Source: Pelagibacterium sp. 26DY04 (lineage in GTDB: Bacteria; Pseudomonadota; Alphaproteobacteria; Rhizobiales; Devosiaceae). Taken from it: 64,000 nt of DNA. The notes beneath the pieces were generated by a model. It made no database searches. It saw only the letters and a program-made list of their open reading frames with translations, and was not told where the DNA came from. Positions 33,290 through 41,603 of the stretch are shown in pieces (the stretch's first letter is position 1; each line of letters opens with the position of its first letter). A program made the translations under genes and the position numbers. The stretch covers positions 992,001 to 1,056,000 of the forward strand of contig NZ_CP101731.1 of assembly GCF_031202305.1 (NCBI RefSeq), given 5' to 3'.

Positions 33290-35236
33290 TTAGTTGATCT
33301 GGGCTTGCGCCGCCGGGCGCGGAGTGGCGGTGACCACGCGGAACATCGTCACTGCCACGAACACGACCCCGATGACCCGTGCGCCGACCGTCACCGGATC
33401 GGTGGCATCGACCGGGGTCGGCCAGCACACCAGCAGCGCACCCGCGATCAGCAGGCCCCGTTCGAGCCAGCTCATCGGCCGCACCATCCAGCCCGCGAAC
33501 GCCACCGAAAGGACGCCCACCGCAATCGTGGCGAACACGATCCCGAGCGTGATCTGGACCGGCGTGCCGATCATCAAAATGCCCGGCATGGTTACGAACA
33601 GGAACGGCACGAGAAGTTTGACGAACCCCAGCCTGATCGATTCCGCTGCCGTCTCGTTGGCTCCGGCGCCCGAAATCGAGGCGGCGGCATAGGCGGCCAG
33701 CGCCACGGGTGGGGTAATGGCCGAAACGAGCCCGAAGTAGAAGATGAACATATGGGCCGAGATCGCAGGCAGGCCGAGCTGGGTGAGCGCCGGCGCGATC
33801 AATACGGCCAGCAGCAGATAGGCGGCCGAGGTCGGCAGGCCCATGCCCAGAACGAACGAGGCCAGAGCAGTGAGGATCAGGATCAGCCAGATATTGCCCG
33901 CCCCGACTTCGAGGATCAGGCTCGAGAGCATCAGCCCCAGGCCCGTGAGGTTGAGCACGCCGATTACGATCCCCGCGGCGGCAACGGCGGCGATGATGGG
34001 AACGGTCGAGATCAGCGTATCGCGGCATACCAGAACCAGGCCGATCGGACCCAGCCGCGTATCCTTGCGCCAGGGGCTGATCGCCAGCGCCAGCACGATG
34101 CAGAACACCGCGGCACGGGTCGGCGTCATGCCCAGGCTCATGAGCACGATGATGCCGATCAGCGGGACCAACAGATAGCCGCGGGTCTTGAGCGTTTCCC
34201 AAAGGAACGCCATGCCCCCAGCCGTATCCCGCGCCAGGTTCAGCTTGCCCGCCTCGAGCCGCACCGCGACAAGCAGCGCGAAGACGTAGAGCAGCCCTGG
34301 CACCAGGGCGGCGAGCGCGATGGTCGAATAGGGCACGCCGATGATCTCGGCCATAAGGAACGCGGCGGCGCCCATTACCGGTGGTAGGATCTGTCCCGCT
34401 GAAGAGGCCGCGGCTTCGATCGCGCCAGCCAGCTTGGCCGAATACCCCACCCGTTTCATGAGCGGAATGGTGAACGTGCCCGTGGTCACCACATTGGCGA
34501 CTGCGCTGCCGTTGATGGTCCCCATCAACGTGCTCGAAACGGCAGCAGAAAGCCCAGGGCCACCCTGCACGCGTCCGGTCAGCCCGCGCGCGATGTTCAC
34601 GAACACCTCGCCGGTGCCCATTTTCATCAGGATCATGCCCAGAAGGGCGAAAAGGAAGATGTATTCGACGGCAACGCCCATCGGCACGCCGAAGAAGCCT
34701 TCGGTGGAAAGGAACAGCGTCGAGGTCAGGCGGGCGAGGTCATAACCGCCATGGCCGTATTTGCCGGGGATGACATAGCCGAAATAGGCGTAGATCAGCG
34801 CCACGACCGAAAGGATCAGCAGGGCCCAGCCCAGCGTCTTGCGCACGAGGACGAGGGTGACCGCGAGCAGCCCGAGGAAGATGTACTGGTCTATGGGCGT
34901 CGACATCGCGCCGCGCATGATGATGTCGTAATAGGAGGTCCACAGATGCGGACCCGGAATCAGCGCGATGAGCGCAAGGAGGTAGAGCGCGGCGCGTCCA
35001 AGGGCGGATCGGATCTGCAATGCCACAGCCAACAGGCCGGCCGAAGCGGCCAGTGAAAAGAACGTGGCGCGCAGGATCAGCGCCGTGATGCTCCCGAAAT
35101 AGGCGCCGTGAATGACCAGCGCCGTTACGCCCACCGCGAGCACGGCGTAGAGGAAGGAAACGATCGCCGCTTCTTTCCCTGTTCCATGCTCGTTCGGCAG
35201 CGCGAGCTTGTTGTGGACGTCGGACAGGAACGACAT
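33290..35236 (-). CDS. TRAP transporter permease, fused 4TM/12TM (TAXI type)
   Basis: A 648-residue integral membrane protein fusing the small (4-helix) and large (12-helix) TRAP subunits. Many hydrophobic segments alternate with short loops. TRAP landmarks are MGTINGSAVANVVTTGTFTI, GQILPPVMGAAAFLMAEIIGV, GLPTSAAYLLLAVLIAPAL and VSAITPPVALAAYAAASIS. Transport should use a sodium or proton gradient. It works with the TAXI receptor encoded upstream. From the neighbours, the cargo is probably PDC or a similar di- or tricarboxylic acid. Confidence 0.92.
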   Translation of the reverse strand: MSFLSDVHNKLALPNEHGTGKEAAIVSFLYAVLAVGVTALVIHGAYFGSITALILRATFFSLAASAGLLAVALQIRSALGRAALYLLALIALIPGPHLWTSYYDIIMRGAMSTPIDQYIFLGLLAVTLVLVRKTLGWALLILSVVALIYAYFGYVIPGKYGHGGYDLARLTSTLFLSTEGFFGVPMGVAVEYIFLFALLGMILMKMGTGEVFVNIARGLTGRVQGGPGLSAAVSSTLMGTINGSAVANVVTTGTFTIPLMKRVGYSAKLAGAIEAAASSAGQILPPVMGAAAFLMAEIIGVPYSTIALAALVPGLLYVFALLVAVRLEAGKLNLARDTAGGMAFLWETLKTRGYLLVPLIGIIVLMSLGMTPTRAAVFCIVLALAISPWRKDTRLGPIGLVLVCRDTLISTVPIIAAVAAAGIVIGVLNLTGLGLMLSSLILEVGAGNIWLILILTALASFVLGMGLPTSAAYLLLAVLIAPALTQLGLPAISAHMFIFYFGLVSAITPPVALAAYAAASISGAGANETAAESIRLGFVKLLVPFLFVTMPGILMIGTPVQITLGIVFATIAVGVLSVAFAGWMVRPMSWLERGLLIAGALLVCWPTPVDATDPVTVGARVIGVVFVAVTMFRVVTATPRPAAQAQIN

Positions 35237-35260
35237 GGATGTTACTCCCGGTGAGATTCA

Positions 35261-35286
35261 GGCAAAAGCGGCGCACCGCTTTTGCC
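35261..35286 (-). repeat. Intercistronic hairpin between TAXI receptor and permease genes
   Basis: Perfect 11-bp arms GGCAAAAGCGG (35261-35271) and CCGCTTTTGCC (35276-35286) with a CGCA loop. It sits between the receptor stop and the permease start and has no T-tract, so it may protect the receptor mRNA and set a receptor excess. The right side belongs to the same dispersed family as 8732-8779. Confidence 0.6.
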
Positions 35287-35313
35287 CTTCGCAAGCGCGA
35301 TTGAGTGGCGGAA

Positions 35314-36246
35314 TTACTGTGCCAGCTCGTCGAAATAGAGCTGAGCGCCCTGATGAAGCGGGATCGGCGTGTTGACCGCGGTTTCAACGCTGATATTGGC
35401 CGCCTCGGGGTGAACCTGCGCGAGCTGGTCGAGATTGTCGAACAGCGCCTTGGTGATGGCGTAGACCTGTTCGTCGGTCGCGAACTGGCTGGTAAAGAGC
35501 GTGGCGGGATCGTTGATCACCAGCACCGGTTCGGCCTGGTCCTCATAGGTGCCCGCCGGCATCTCGTAGACCTGATAGAAGGGGAATTCCGCCAGCATTG
35601 CGCCGACGGTTTCCTCTTCGATCGGGATCAGCTTCATGTCGCGCTGGGAGCCCAGATCGATCAGGGCCGCGGTCGGGGCACCGGCCAGCACCACGGTGGC
35701 GTCGAGCTGGCCGTTCATGAGCGCAGCCGTGCCTTCAGTGTAGGAGAGGAACTGCGCGTTGGCCGGATCGAAAACGCCGTAGGCTTCCATCAGACGCTGC
35801 ATCAGCACGGCCGAGTTGGAGCCCGGAGGGCCCATATTGACGCGCTTGCCGGCGAGTTCAGCCATGGTTTCGATGCCGGTGTCGGCCGTCGTCGCGATCT
35901 GGAGCACGGCCGGGTAGAGATAGGCCATGGCCGCGACGGGCAAGGGCGCTTCGAACGGACCTTCGCCAACGCTCGCTTCATAGAGCGTCGAAGACGAGGA
36001 GAACCCGAAGGTCATCTGGTCGGCGGTCACGCGGCGGATGTTTTCCACCGAAGCCCCGGTCACTTCGGCGCGCGCCGTGGCGTTTTCCATATTCTGGTTA
36101 ATCACCTCGGCCATACCGGCCCCGATGATGTAAAACAGCCCGCCGGTGCCCCCGGTGCCGATGGAAATACGCTCCTGGGCGAGGGTGGGCGTGGCCATCA
36201 GGCCAAGCGTGAGCCCGACGCCAGCGAGCATTTTGACTAACTGCAT
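35314..36246 (-). CDS. TAXI-family TRAP solute receptor
   Basis: A 310-residue periplasmic binding protein. The signal peptide is MQLVKMLAGVGLTLGLMATP followed by TLAQ, and the mature protein begins ERISIGTGGTGGLFYIIGAG, a TAXI hallmark. Later blocks (MAELAGKRVNMGPPGSN, GTAALMNGQLDATVVLAGAP) are typical of this receptor class. It captures the substrate for the fused permease. The start at 36246 has a nearby purine-rich site and avoids an upstream extension of unlikely composition. The gene is 35 bp after the TetR gene on the same strand. Confidence 0.9.
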   Translation of the reverse strand: MQLVKMLAGVGLTLGLMATPTLAQERISIGTGGTGGLFYIIGAGMAEVINQNMENATARAEVTGASVENIRRVTADQMTFGFSSSSTLYEASVGEGPFEAPLPVAAMAYLYPAVLQIATTADTGIETMAELAGKRVNMGPPGSNSAVLMQRLMEAYGVFDPANAQFLSYTEGTAALMNGQLDATVVLAGAPTAALIDLGSQRDMKLIPIEEETVGAMLAEFPFYQVYEMPAGTYEDQAEPVLVINDPATLFTSQFATDEQVYAITKALFDNLDQLAQVHPEAANISVETAVNTPIPLHQGAQLYFDELAQ

Positions 36247-36281
36247 TTTAGGAGAACCTCCCAAGTTCAATGATGGTGGCA

Positions 36282-36959
36282 CTATGCCGCGTGGCCCGAT
36301 TTCTGGTCGTGGCCGTGCTTGGCCAGAGCGCGGAAGCTGGCAAAGCTGGCTTCCACGATCTGGTTGACCGCCGCTTCGCGGTCGTTTCCGTCCACCGCGC
36401 CATCTGAAAGGCGGGTGACGCGTTCGGGGTTGATCAGGGCGTAATAGAGCGCTCCGAGCAGAAACTGGCTGCGCCAGACAAGGCCCTCGCGATCGGCATC
36501 GGGAAGGCACTCGGCAATGGCATCGAGAAAGGCGCGGCTGGTGGCGTCGAAGGCGCCGGCGATGATCGTGCGGGCATCTTCGTTGCCTTCCGCCGAAAGA
36601 ACGGCGCGCATGCGGGTGAAATCCGCCCCGCCGCCGTCGAAATCCGATGAGGAGGAAAAGGCCGGGATCACATAGGCGCGAAGGATCGCCATGAGGCGCT
36701 CGTCGGCATCCTGGATGCGGCGGGCTTCGCCCAGCAATTCCATACGCCGGTGGTTCATGGGTTCGGTGTGGCGCTGATAAATCTCGCGCAGCAGCACGGC
36801 CTTCGAACCGAAATGGTAGGTGAGGCTGCCGACATTGGCACCGGCGGCCTTGGCGATCTCGCGCATGGAAACGGCATTGTAGCCGTTCGACGAAAACAGC
36901 CGGACCGCAGCGGAAAGCAGCGCTTCACGCACATTGGCTCGAGACAAGGGTTCCTCCAT
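36282..36959 (-). CDS. TetR-family regulator heading the TRAP-ligI operon
   Basis: A 225-residue protein with a TetR helix-turn-helix near residues 8-55 (LSAAVRLFSSNGYNAVSMREIAKAAG, SLTYHFGSKAVLL). The C-terminal ligand domain (YVIPAFSSSSDFDG, QFLLGALYYALI) resembles CerR-like regulators. It is the first gene of the leftward operon TetR-TAXI-permease-ligI-LysR, and the palindromes upstream (36960-36998) look like its own operators. It probably represses the operon until a substrate or an acyl ligand appears. Confidence 0.87.
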   Translation of the reverse strand: MEEPLSRANVREALLSAAVRLFSSNGYNAVSMREIAKAAGANVGSLTYHFGSKAVLLREIYQRHTEPMNHRRMELLGEARRIQDADERLMAILRAYVIPAFSSSSDFDGGGADFTRMRAVLSAEGNEDARTIIAGAFDATSRAFLDAIAECLPDADREGLVWRSQFLLGALYYALINPERVTRLSDGAVDGNDREAAVNQIVEASFASFRALAKHGHDQKSGHAA

Positions 36960-36998
36960 TCGTACATTCGTACGATTTATTTGTACAAATGTACAAAT
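36960..36998. promoter_or_regulatory. Paired palindromes upstream of the TetR gene
   Basis: Two dyads lie right before the start codon. One is TCGTAC-ATTC-GTACGA at 36960-36975. The other is a perfect 20-bp palindrome at 36979-36998 with arms ATTTGTACA and TGTACAAAT around AA. Both carry a GTAC core. Tandem sites of this size at a TetR start are typical of autoregulation. The DNA is AT-rich and may hold the promoter. Confidence 0.65.
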
Positions 36999-37385
36999 CG
37001 AACCGGAGAGTCAACCGTGATGTTGCAGCGGCCACAGGCGGGAAGAAGCGGGCCAAGGGGGGGGTATGGCGGCGGCAGGCTCTTCATGCCTCACATCCCG
37101 TGTCACAAGTTTTCGTCGGAAATGCGAGGTGACGGATCGGTCTGGGCGGCAGAGAGGATATAAATGTATATATGTACTGCTAACGAGCTAAATCGAGAAA
37201 CATATTTACTTACATTTGCTATATATATTAAATTATTTCACCACTGTATTTCTGGTGCAGGTAACTAACTTCTGCGGTCTCGGCTGTTATGGAATCGCCC
37301 GCCTGTTGCGGTGTGCTGAGCGCGCTCTTCGAGTAGTAAGCTTAAGAGTATTGTTCTGTTCTACATGACTGCCTGAGGGGCTCAA
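36999..37385. other. AT-rich intergenic boundary before the polysaccharide cluster
   Basis: No gene was seen in these 387 bases. From about 37160 the DNA is much richer in A and T than its neighbours (for example TATATATATTAAATTATTTC near 37220). This region must contain the promoter of the rightward glycosyltransferase genes. A ribosome site GAGGGG (37375-37380) precedes the ATG at 37386. The change of composition marks the left edge of the polysaccharide island. Confidence 0.55.
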
Positions 37386-38183
37386 ATGAAGATCGAGCTG
37401 GACCACCGTATTCAAAAAAGGAATTCTGCAGATCCTGGCTTCATTAGGCAGAAACACAGGAACACGCCCGTAATTTCTGTAGTTATTCCTGCGATGAACG
37501 AGGCAAGGAATTTGCCGCATGTCTTGCCGCTCATTCCCCGTTGGGTGGATGAGGTCGTTCTGGTGGATGGAAACTCGCAAGACGACACCGTTGCCGTCGC
37601 GCAGCGATTGATGCCGGACATCGTTATTGTAGGGCAGGACAGGCCCGGCAAGGGTGCCGCGCTGATGTCGGGCTTTCGCGCCGCCAGAGGCGAAATCATC
37701 GTTATGCTCGACGCGGATGGCTCCACCGATCCTCGCGAGATACCGGCCTTCGTCGGCGCGCTGCTTTCGGGCGCGGATTTCGTCAAGGGTTCGCGCTTTT
37801 TGCAAGGTGGTGGCACGCTGGACATGGAGTGGTACCGGCGGCTGGGCAATTGGGGGCTCGTAAAGCTCGTATCTCTGCGGTTCGGCGGGAATTTTTCCGA
37901 TCTTTGCTATGGCTACGCCGCCTTCTGGCGCGACGTTCTCGATCGCATGTCGCTCGATGATGCCGTGGGATTCGAAATCGAAACCAGCATGAACGTTCAG
38001 GCGCTGCTCTCCAATCTCAAGATCACCGAGGTCGCCAGCACCGAGCAGCGGCGCATCCACGGCAAAAGCAACCTGCGTACAATACCGGATGGATGGCGCG
38101 TGCTGACAACCATCATGCGGTTGAGCAGCCGGCCGCAAAGGGAGCTGCCAGGCCTGGACGTCGCAAAGTCTCAACAGAACTGA
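37386..38183 (+). CDS. Family 2 glycosyltransferase (DPM1-like)
   Basis: A 265-residue GT-A fold glycosyltransferase. PVISVVIPAMNEARNLPHVL is the nucleotide-binding start, and DADGS (in IIVMLDADGSTDPREI) is the metal-binding DxD equivalent. GFEIETSMNVQALLSNLKI resembles dolichol-phosphate mannosyltransferase-like proteins. It should be cytoplasmic and add a sugar from a nucleotide-sugar to a lipid or glycan acceptor. It is the first gene of the rightward polysaccharide operon, 15 bp before the double glycosyltransferase gene. The 5' part is AT-richer than the rest of the window. Confidence 0.87.
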   Translation: MKIELDHRIQKRNSADPGFIRQKHRNTPVISVVIPAMNEARNLPHVLPLIPRWVDEVVLVDGNSQDDTVAVAQRLMPDIVIVGQDRPGKGAALMSGFRAARGEIIVMLDADGSTDPREIPAFVGALLSGADFVKGSRFLQGGGTLDMEWYRRLGNWGLVKLVSLRFGGNFSDLCYGYAAFWRDVLDRMSLDDAVGFEIETSMNVQALLSNLKITEVASTEQRRIHGKSNLRTIPDGWRVLTTIMRLSSRPQRELPGLDVAKSQQN

Positions 38184-38198
38184 CTGCTGGGCTCGGGG

Positions 38199-40382
38199 AT
38201 GTCTGAAATGGAGAAGATTTCAGTCGTCATCTGCACCCACTCAACTTCCAGGCTGCCACTTGTGCGCGATGCGTTGGCATCGGTTCAGATCCAAACGCGC
38301 CCAGCCCATGAAATCATCGTCGTTGTCGATCATAATCAGACAGTGGCGGACGCCCTGGCGTCCGATGACACCAATGTCCGGGTGATCCCGAATACCGGCC
38401 CCCAAGGCTTGTCGAGCGCGCGCAATTGCGGCGTCGCGGCGGCCACCGGCGATATCATTGCCTTTATCGACGATGACGCGCGGGCCGCCCCCGATTGGCT
38501 TGAAAAGCTTCTTGAGATCTATCGTACCCGCGATGTTTTGGCCGTCGGCGGCTACATCGAGCCGGTTTGGCCAGGCGGGCGCCCCAGTTGGTGGCCGGAG
38601 GAATTCGACTGGGTGGTGGGATGCAGCTATCGCGGCCAGCCCGAGACGGCGGCTTCGGTGCGAAATCTCATCGGATGCAACATGTCCTTCCGCCGGATGG
38701 CATTCGACGTTTGCGGCGGTTTTTCCGAAACCTTGGGACGCGTCGGTGCCGATGGTGGCGGATGCGAGGAAACCGAGCTCTGCATCCGGGCCCAGTCGGC
38801 ATTTCCGTTGAGCCGCATACTTTATGATCCCGCCGTCCGCGTCAGGCACCGGATCGATCCCGAGCGCGTGAGCTGGCGCTATTTTGTCAAGCGGTGCCGT
38901 GCGGAAGGACGCTCGAAAGCGCTTCTTGCTGCTCGGCTGGGCGGTGGCCAGGGCTTGAAGACCGAAACCCGTTACGTCAGGCGCGTCCTGCCCGCGGGCG
39001 TCCTCAAGGGATTGGCCGGCGGATGGGACGGATTTCTCCGGGCCGGCGCCATCATCGCGGGATTTGCCATCACCGCCACGGCCTATGCTCTCCCGCGCCG
39101 AACGCGGAGCAAAGCCGAAGCGGAAGCACCCCCTTTTGCCCCCATCAAGGTCGCTCAGTTCGACCTTGCCGAACCGATCGGCGAGCTTGCGTCTGACGAC
39201 CCCGGAAACGGGCGAATTTATGGAGGTGCCTTCTGCCTCGTGCGCGAACATGACCGGCCGCTCGGTATCGCGAAATTTGCTACCCATGGCCGCCCCGTCG
39301 AGGCAAGGGAGTTTTCCGTGCTCTTGCAGCAAGCGCGCGCCGGCGATGAGGCTGCGGTCCGGCCGGCGAAAGTCCTGTCCCAACCGCCGACCGCCCGCGT
39401 CGTCGTCGCCACCCGCGACAGGCCCGGGATGCTGGTGAGATGCCTCGATAGCCTGCTGGTCCAGGCCTATCGCCAGTTCGAGATTCATGTGGTCGATAGC
39501 GCCCCGGCGAGCAGCGCAACCCGCGAGTTGATCGCGCAGAGATATGCGGGGACCAATATTTGCTACAGGCACGAAGCCAATCCGGGGCTCGGCTTGGCGC
39601 ATAACCGGGGGATCGCCGGAGCCCGGGCCGAGATCTTGGCGTTCACAGATGACGATGTTCTCGTCGATCGCAACTGGCTCGCTGTCATCGGCAACGCCTT
39701 TGCCCGCGATGCACGTATCGGGTGTGTCACCGGCCTTATCCTGCCGGCCGAACTCGAAACCCGCGCCCAGTGGTGGACCGAGGCGCATGGGGGCTTCAAC
39801 AAGGGCTTCACGCCCAGGCTTTTCGATCTCGAGTTCAACCGTCCCAAGGGAAGCCTCTTTCCCTATGCCCCAGGTGCTTTCGGTTCGGGAGCCAACATGG
39901 CGTTTTCCCGGGCTGCGCTCGATGCCATTGGCGGTTTTGACCCGGCATTGGGTGCGGGGACGTTGGCGCGTGGAGGCGATGACCTGGCTGCCTTCACCGC
40001 GACGATCCTTGCAGGATTCCAACTCGCCTACGAACCGGGAGCCATCGTCTGGCACCATCATCGGCGCACCGAGGAGGGTATTGCAGGGCAGGCTTATGGC
40101 TATGGAGTAGGTTTGGGCGCGTATCTCACCAAGACCCTGTTCGATCACCCCTCTTCGGCATTGGCCTATGCTCTCGGGCTTCCCGCAGCCCTCGTCCACA
40201 TCCTCGGACCCGGATCGTCCAAGAATGCGCGGCTGCCTTCGGATTACCCATCGGCTCTCAAATGGGCGGAGCGCCGGGGAATGGTCGCGGGCTTTGCCGC
40301 CTATTTCCGCAGCCGCCGCGCCGTGGCCCGGCGCGCAGGCCGCGAACGTCAACCGCCCCTGATGTCGCAACGCAGTGCTTGA
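38199..40382 (+). CDS. Double family 2 glycosyltransferase (two GT-A domains)
   Basis: A 727-residue protein with two complete GT2 domains. The first spans about residues 7-260 (EKISVVICTHSTSRLP, AFIDDDARAAPDWL, ETELCIR). The second spans about 400-660 (TARVVVATRDRPGMLVRCLDS, LAFTDDDVLVDRNWL, GGDDLAAF, VWHHHRR). A linker holding YGGAFCLVREHDRPLG joins them, and a short hydrophobic stretch near 285-300 may touch the membrane. Two catalytic sites in one chain could add alternating sugars. It starts 15 bp after the previous gene and is followed after 9 bp by the deacetylase gene. Confidence 0.87.
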   Translation: MSEMEKISVVICTHSTSRLPLVRDALASVQIQTRPAHEIIVVVDHNQTVADALASDDTNVRVIPNTGPQGLSSARNCGVAAATGDIIAFIDDDARAAPDWLEKLLEIYRTRDVLAVGGYIEPVWPGGRPSWWPEEFDWVVGCSYRGQPETAASVRNLIGCNMSFRRMAFDVCGGFSETLGRVGADGGGCEETELCIRAQSAFPLSRILYDPAVRVRHRIDPERVSWRYFVKRCRAEGRSKALLAARLGGGQGLKTETRYVRRVLPAGVLKGLAGGWDGFLRAGAIIAGFAITATAYALPRRTRSKAEAEAPPFAPIKVAQFDLAEPIGELASDDPGNGRIYGGAFCLVREHDRPLGIAKFATHGRPVEAREFSVLLQQARAGDEAAVRPAKVLSQPPTARVVVATRDRPGMLVRCLDSLLVQAYRQFEIHVVDSAPASSATRELIAQRYAGTNICYRHEANPGLGLAHNRGIAGARAEILAFTDDDVLVDRNWLAVIGNAFARDARIGCVTGLILPAELETRAQWWTEAHGGFNKGFTPRLFDLEFNRPKGSLFPYAPGAFGSGANMAFSRAALDAIGGFDPALGAGTLARGGDDLAAFTATILAGFQLAYEPGAIVWHHHRRTEEGIAGQAYGYGVGLGAYLTKTLFDHPSSALAYALGLPAALVHILGPGSSKNARLPSDYPSALKWAERRGMVAGFAAYFRSRRAVARRAGRERQPPLMSQRSA

Positions 40383-40391
40383 GGAGGATCA

Positions 40392-41249
40392 GTGACAGTC
40401 CCGATCCTGATGTACCACAGCATTGGAAACGACTGTTCGGCGGGCTATCGGCGCTGGATGGTTACGCCTGATCGGCTGGAAAGCCAGCTCAGGGCCGTTC
40501 GCTCGCTCGGCTATCGATTTGTCACCATCAGGGAGCTGGCCCATATCAGGCGGAATGGAGGCCTTTACGGGCATCGTCTCGCTGCCGTCACGTTCGATGA
40601 CGGCCTTGCAGATTTCCTATCCGGTGCCGTGCCTGTTCTCGAGCGGCTGGGGGTGCCGGCAACCCTGTTCGTCACCACCGGCTATGTGGGTGAAACCGCC
40701 CGCTGGCTTGCCGGGCTCGGGGAAGGTGACCGCCCGATGCTGGCCAAGTCCGATATACAGGCCCTTGCCCGTTCAGGCATCGAATGCGGGGCGCACAGCC
40801 ATACTCATCCGCAATTGGACCTGCTCGATCCCGCGGCCGCTTCCCGCGAAGTGCTGACCAGTCGGGACCTGCTTGGCGATTGGCTGGGTTCGATGCCCAG
40901 GAGTTTCGCCTATCCCCACGGATATTACACGCAGCCGGTTCGCGAGATCGTCGCCCAGGCGGGCTTTTCTTCCGCCTGCCGGGTTGCCCATGCCCTGAGC
41001 CGGCGGGAGGAAGATCCCTATGCTCTTGCCAGGATCATCATGACCGAACGCATCGACCAGCCGGCACTTGAAAGAATGCTGCGCGGGCAGGAAATCGGTT
41101 ACGCGCCCCCAAGCGACAGCCTCCCCATCCGCGCCTGGCGCCTGGTGCGGCGGATACAAGGCCTTGCCAGACCGGCGGCATACCTTCCATTGCTGCTTTG
41201 CACCCATCCCCACGCGCACACTTTTGCGGATCTGATATCTGCTGTATAA
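40392..41249 (+). CDS. Polysaccharide deacetylase (NodB fold)
   Basis: A 285-residue NodB-homology enzyme that removes N- or O-acetyl groups from a glycan. The metal Asp pair is in VTFDDGLADF and the His pair is in CGAHSHTHPQLDLL. SFAYPHGYY and the opening VPILMYHSIG are typical. There is no signal peptide, so it may act in the cytoplasm on lipid-linked intermediates or cross by another route. The start is GTG 40392 behind a GAGGAGG site (40381-40387). Confidence 0.88.
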   Translation: MTVPILMYHSIGNDCSAGYRRWMVTPDRLESQLRAVRSLGYRFVTIRELAHIRRNGGLYGHRLAAVTFDDGLADFLSGAVPVLERLGVPATLFVTTGYVGETARWLAGLGEGDRPMLAKSDIQALARSGIECGAHSHTHPQLDLLDPAAASREVLTSRDLLGDWLGSMPRSFAYPHGYYTQPVREIVAQAGFSSACRVAHALSRREEDPYALARIIMTERIDQPALERMLRGQEIGYAPPSDSLPIRAWRLVRRIQGLARPAAYLPLLLCTHPHAHTFADLISAV

Positions 41250-41285
41250 CCATATCGCGATGACACGACCCTCAAGTGGCGATCC

Positions 41286-41600
41286 GTGGCCAAGATTTTC
41301 AATGATGCGGTCTTTGAAGAGTGGCAGGAGCTGGTCCAGTCATGGGAGCGGACCGAGCGCGAACTCGCCGAATTGAAGGCTGCGCCGGACCAATCCCAGA
41401 CGCATGAGCGCGAAGCGAAACTGCATGATGAACTTGCGCGTTTGAAGTCCGAGATCGACGGGCTTGTCCAGCGCATGTCCAACGGCCGCGACCGGAGTGG
41501 GGAAGAAATGCTCGTCGCCCTTGTCGACACCAAGCCGGAACGCACCTCGTTTGCCTCGATGGTCCGCGAACGTCTCGCCCGCCTGCCGGGAAGGCGATAA
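41286..41600 (+). CDS. Small coiled-coil protein of unknown function
   Basis: A 104-residue charged protein. Residues about 10-65 (EEWQELVQSWERTERELAEL, AKLHDELARLKSEIDGLV) form a coiled coil. The tail (MLVALVDTKPERTSFASMVR, ERLARLPGRR) is basic. It is probably cytoplasmic or a scaffold in the cluster. It starts with GTG at 41286, 36 bp after the deacetylase gene, and ends 3 bp before the stop of the convergent membrane protein gene. Confidence 0.6.
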   Translation: MAKIFNDAVFEEWQELVQSWERTERELAELKAAPDQSQTHEREAKLHDELARLKSEIDGLVQRMSNGRDRSGEEMLVALVDTKPERTSFASMVRERLARLPGRR

Positions 41601-41603
41601 ACC

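Noticed and set aside
38241..40370. A 709-residue open frame antisense to the double glycosyltransferase
   Set aside because: Compositional shadow with no domain; the sense frame has two clear GT2 domains.
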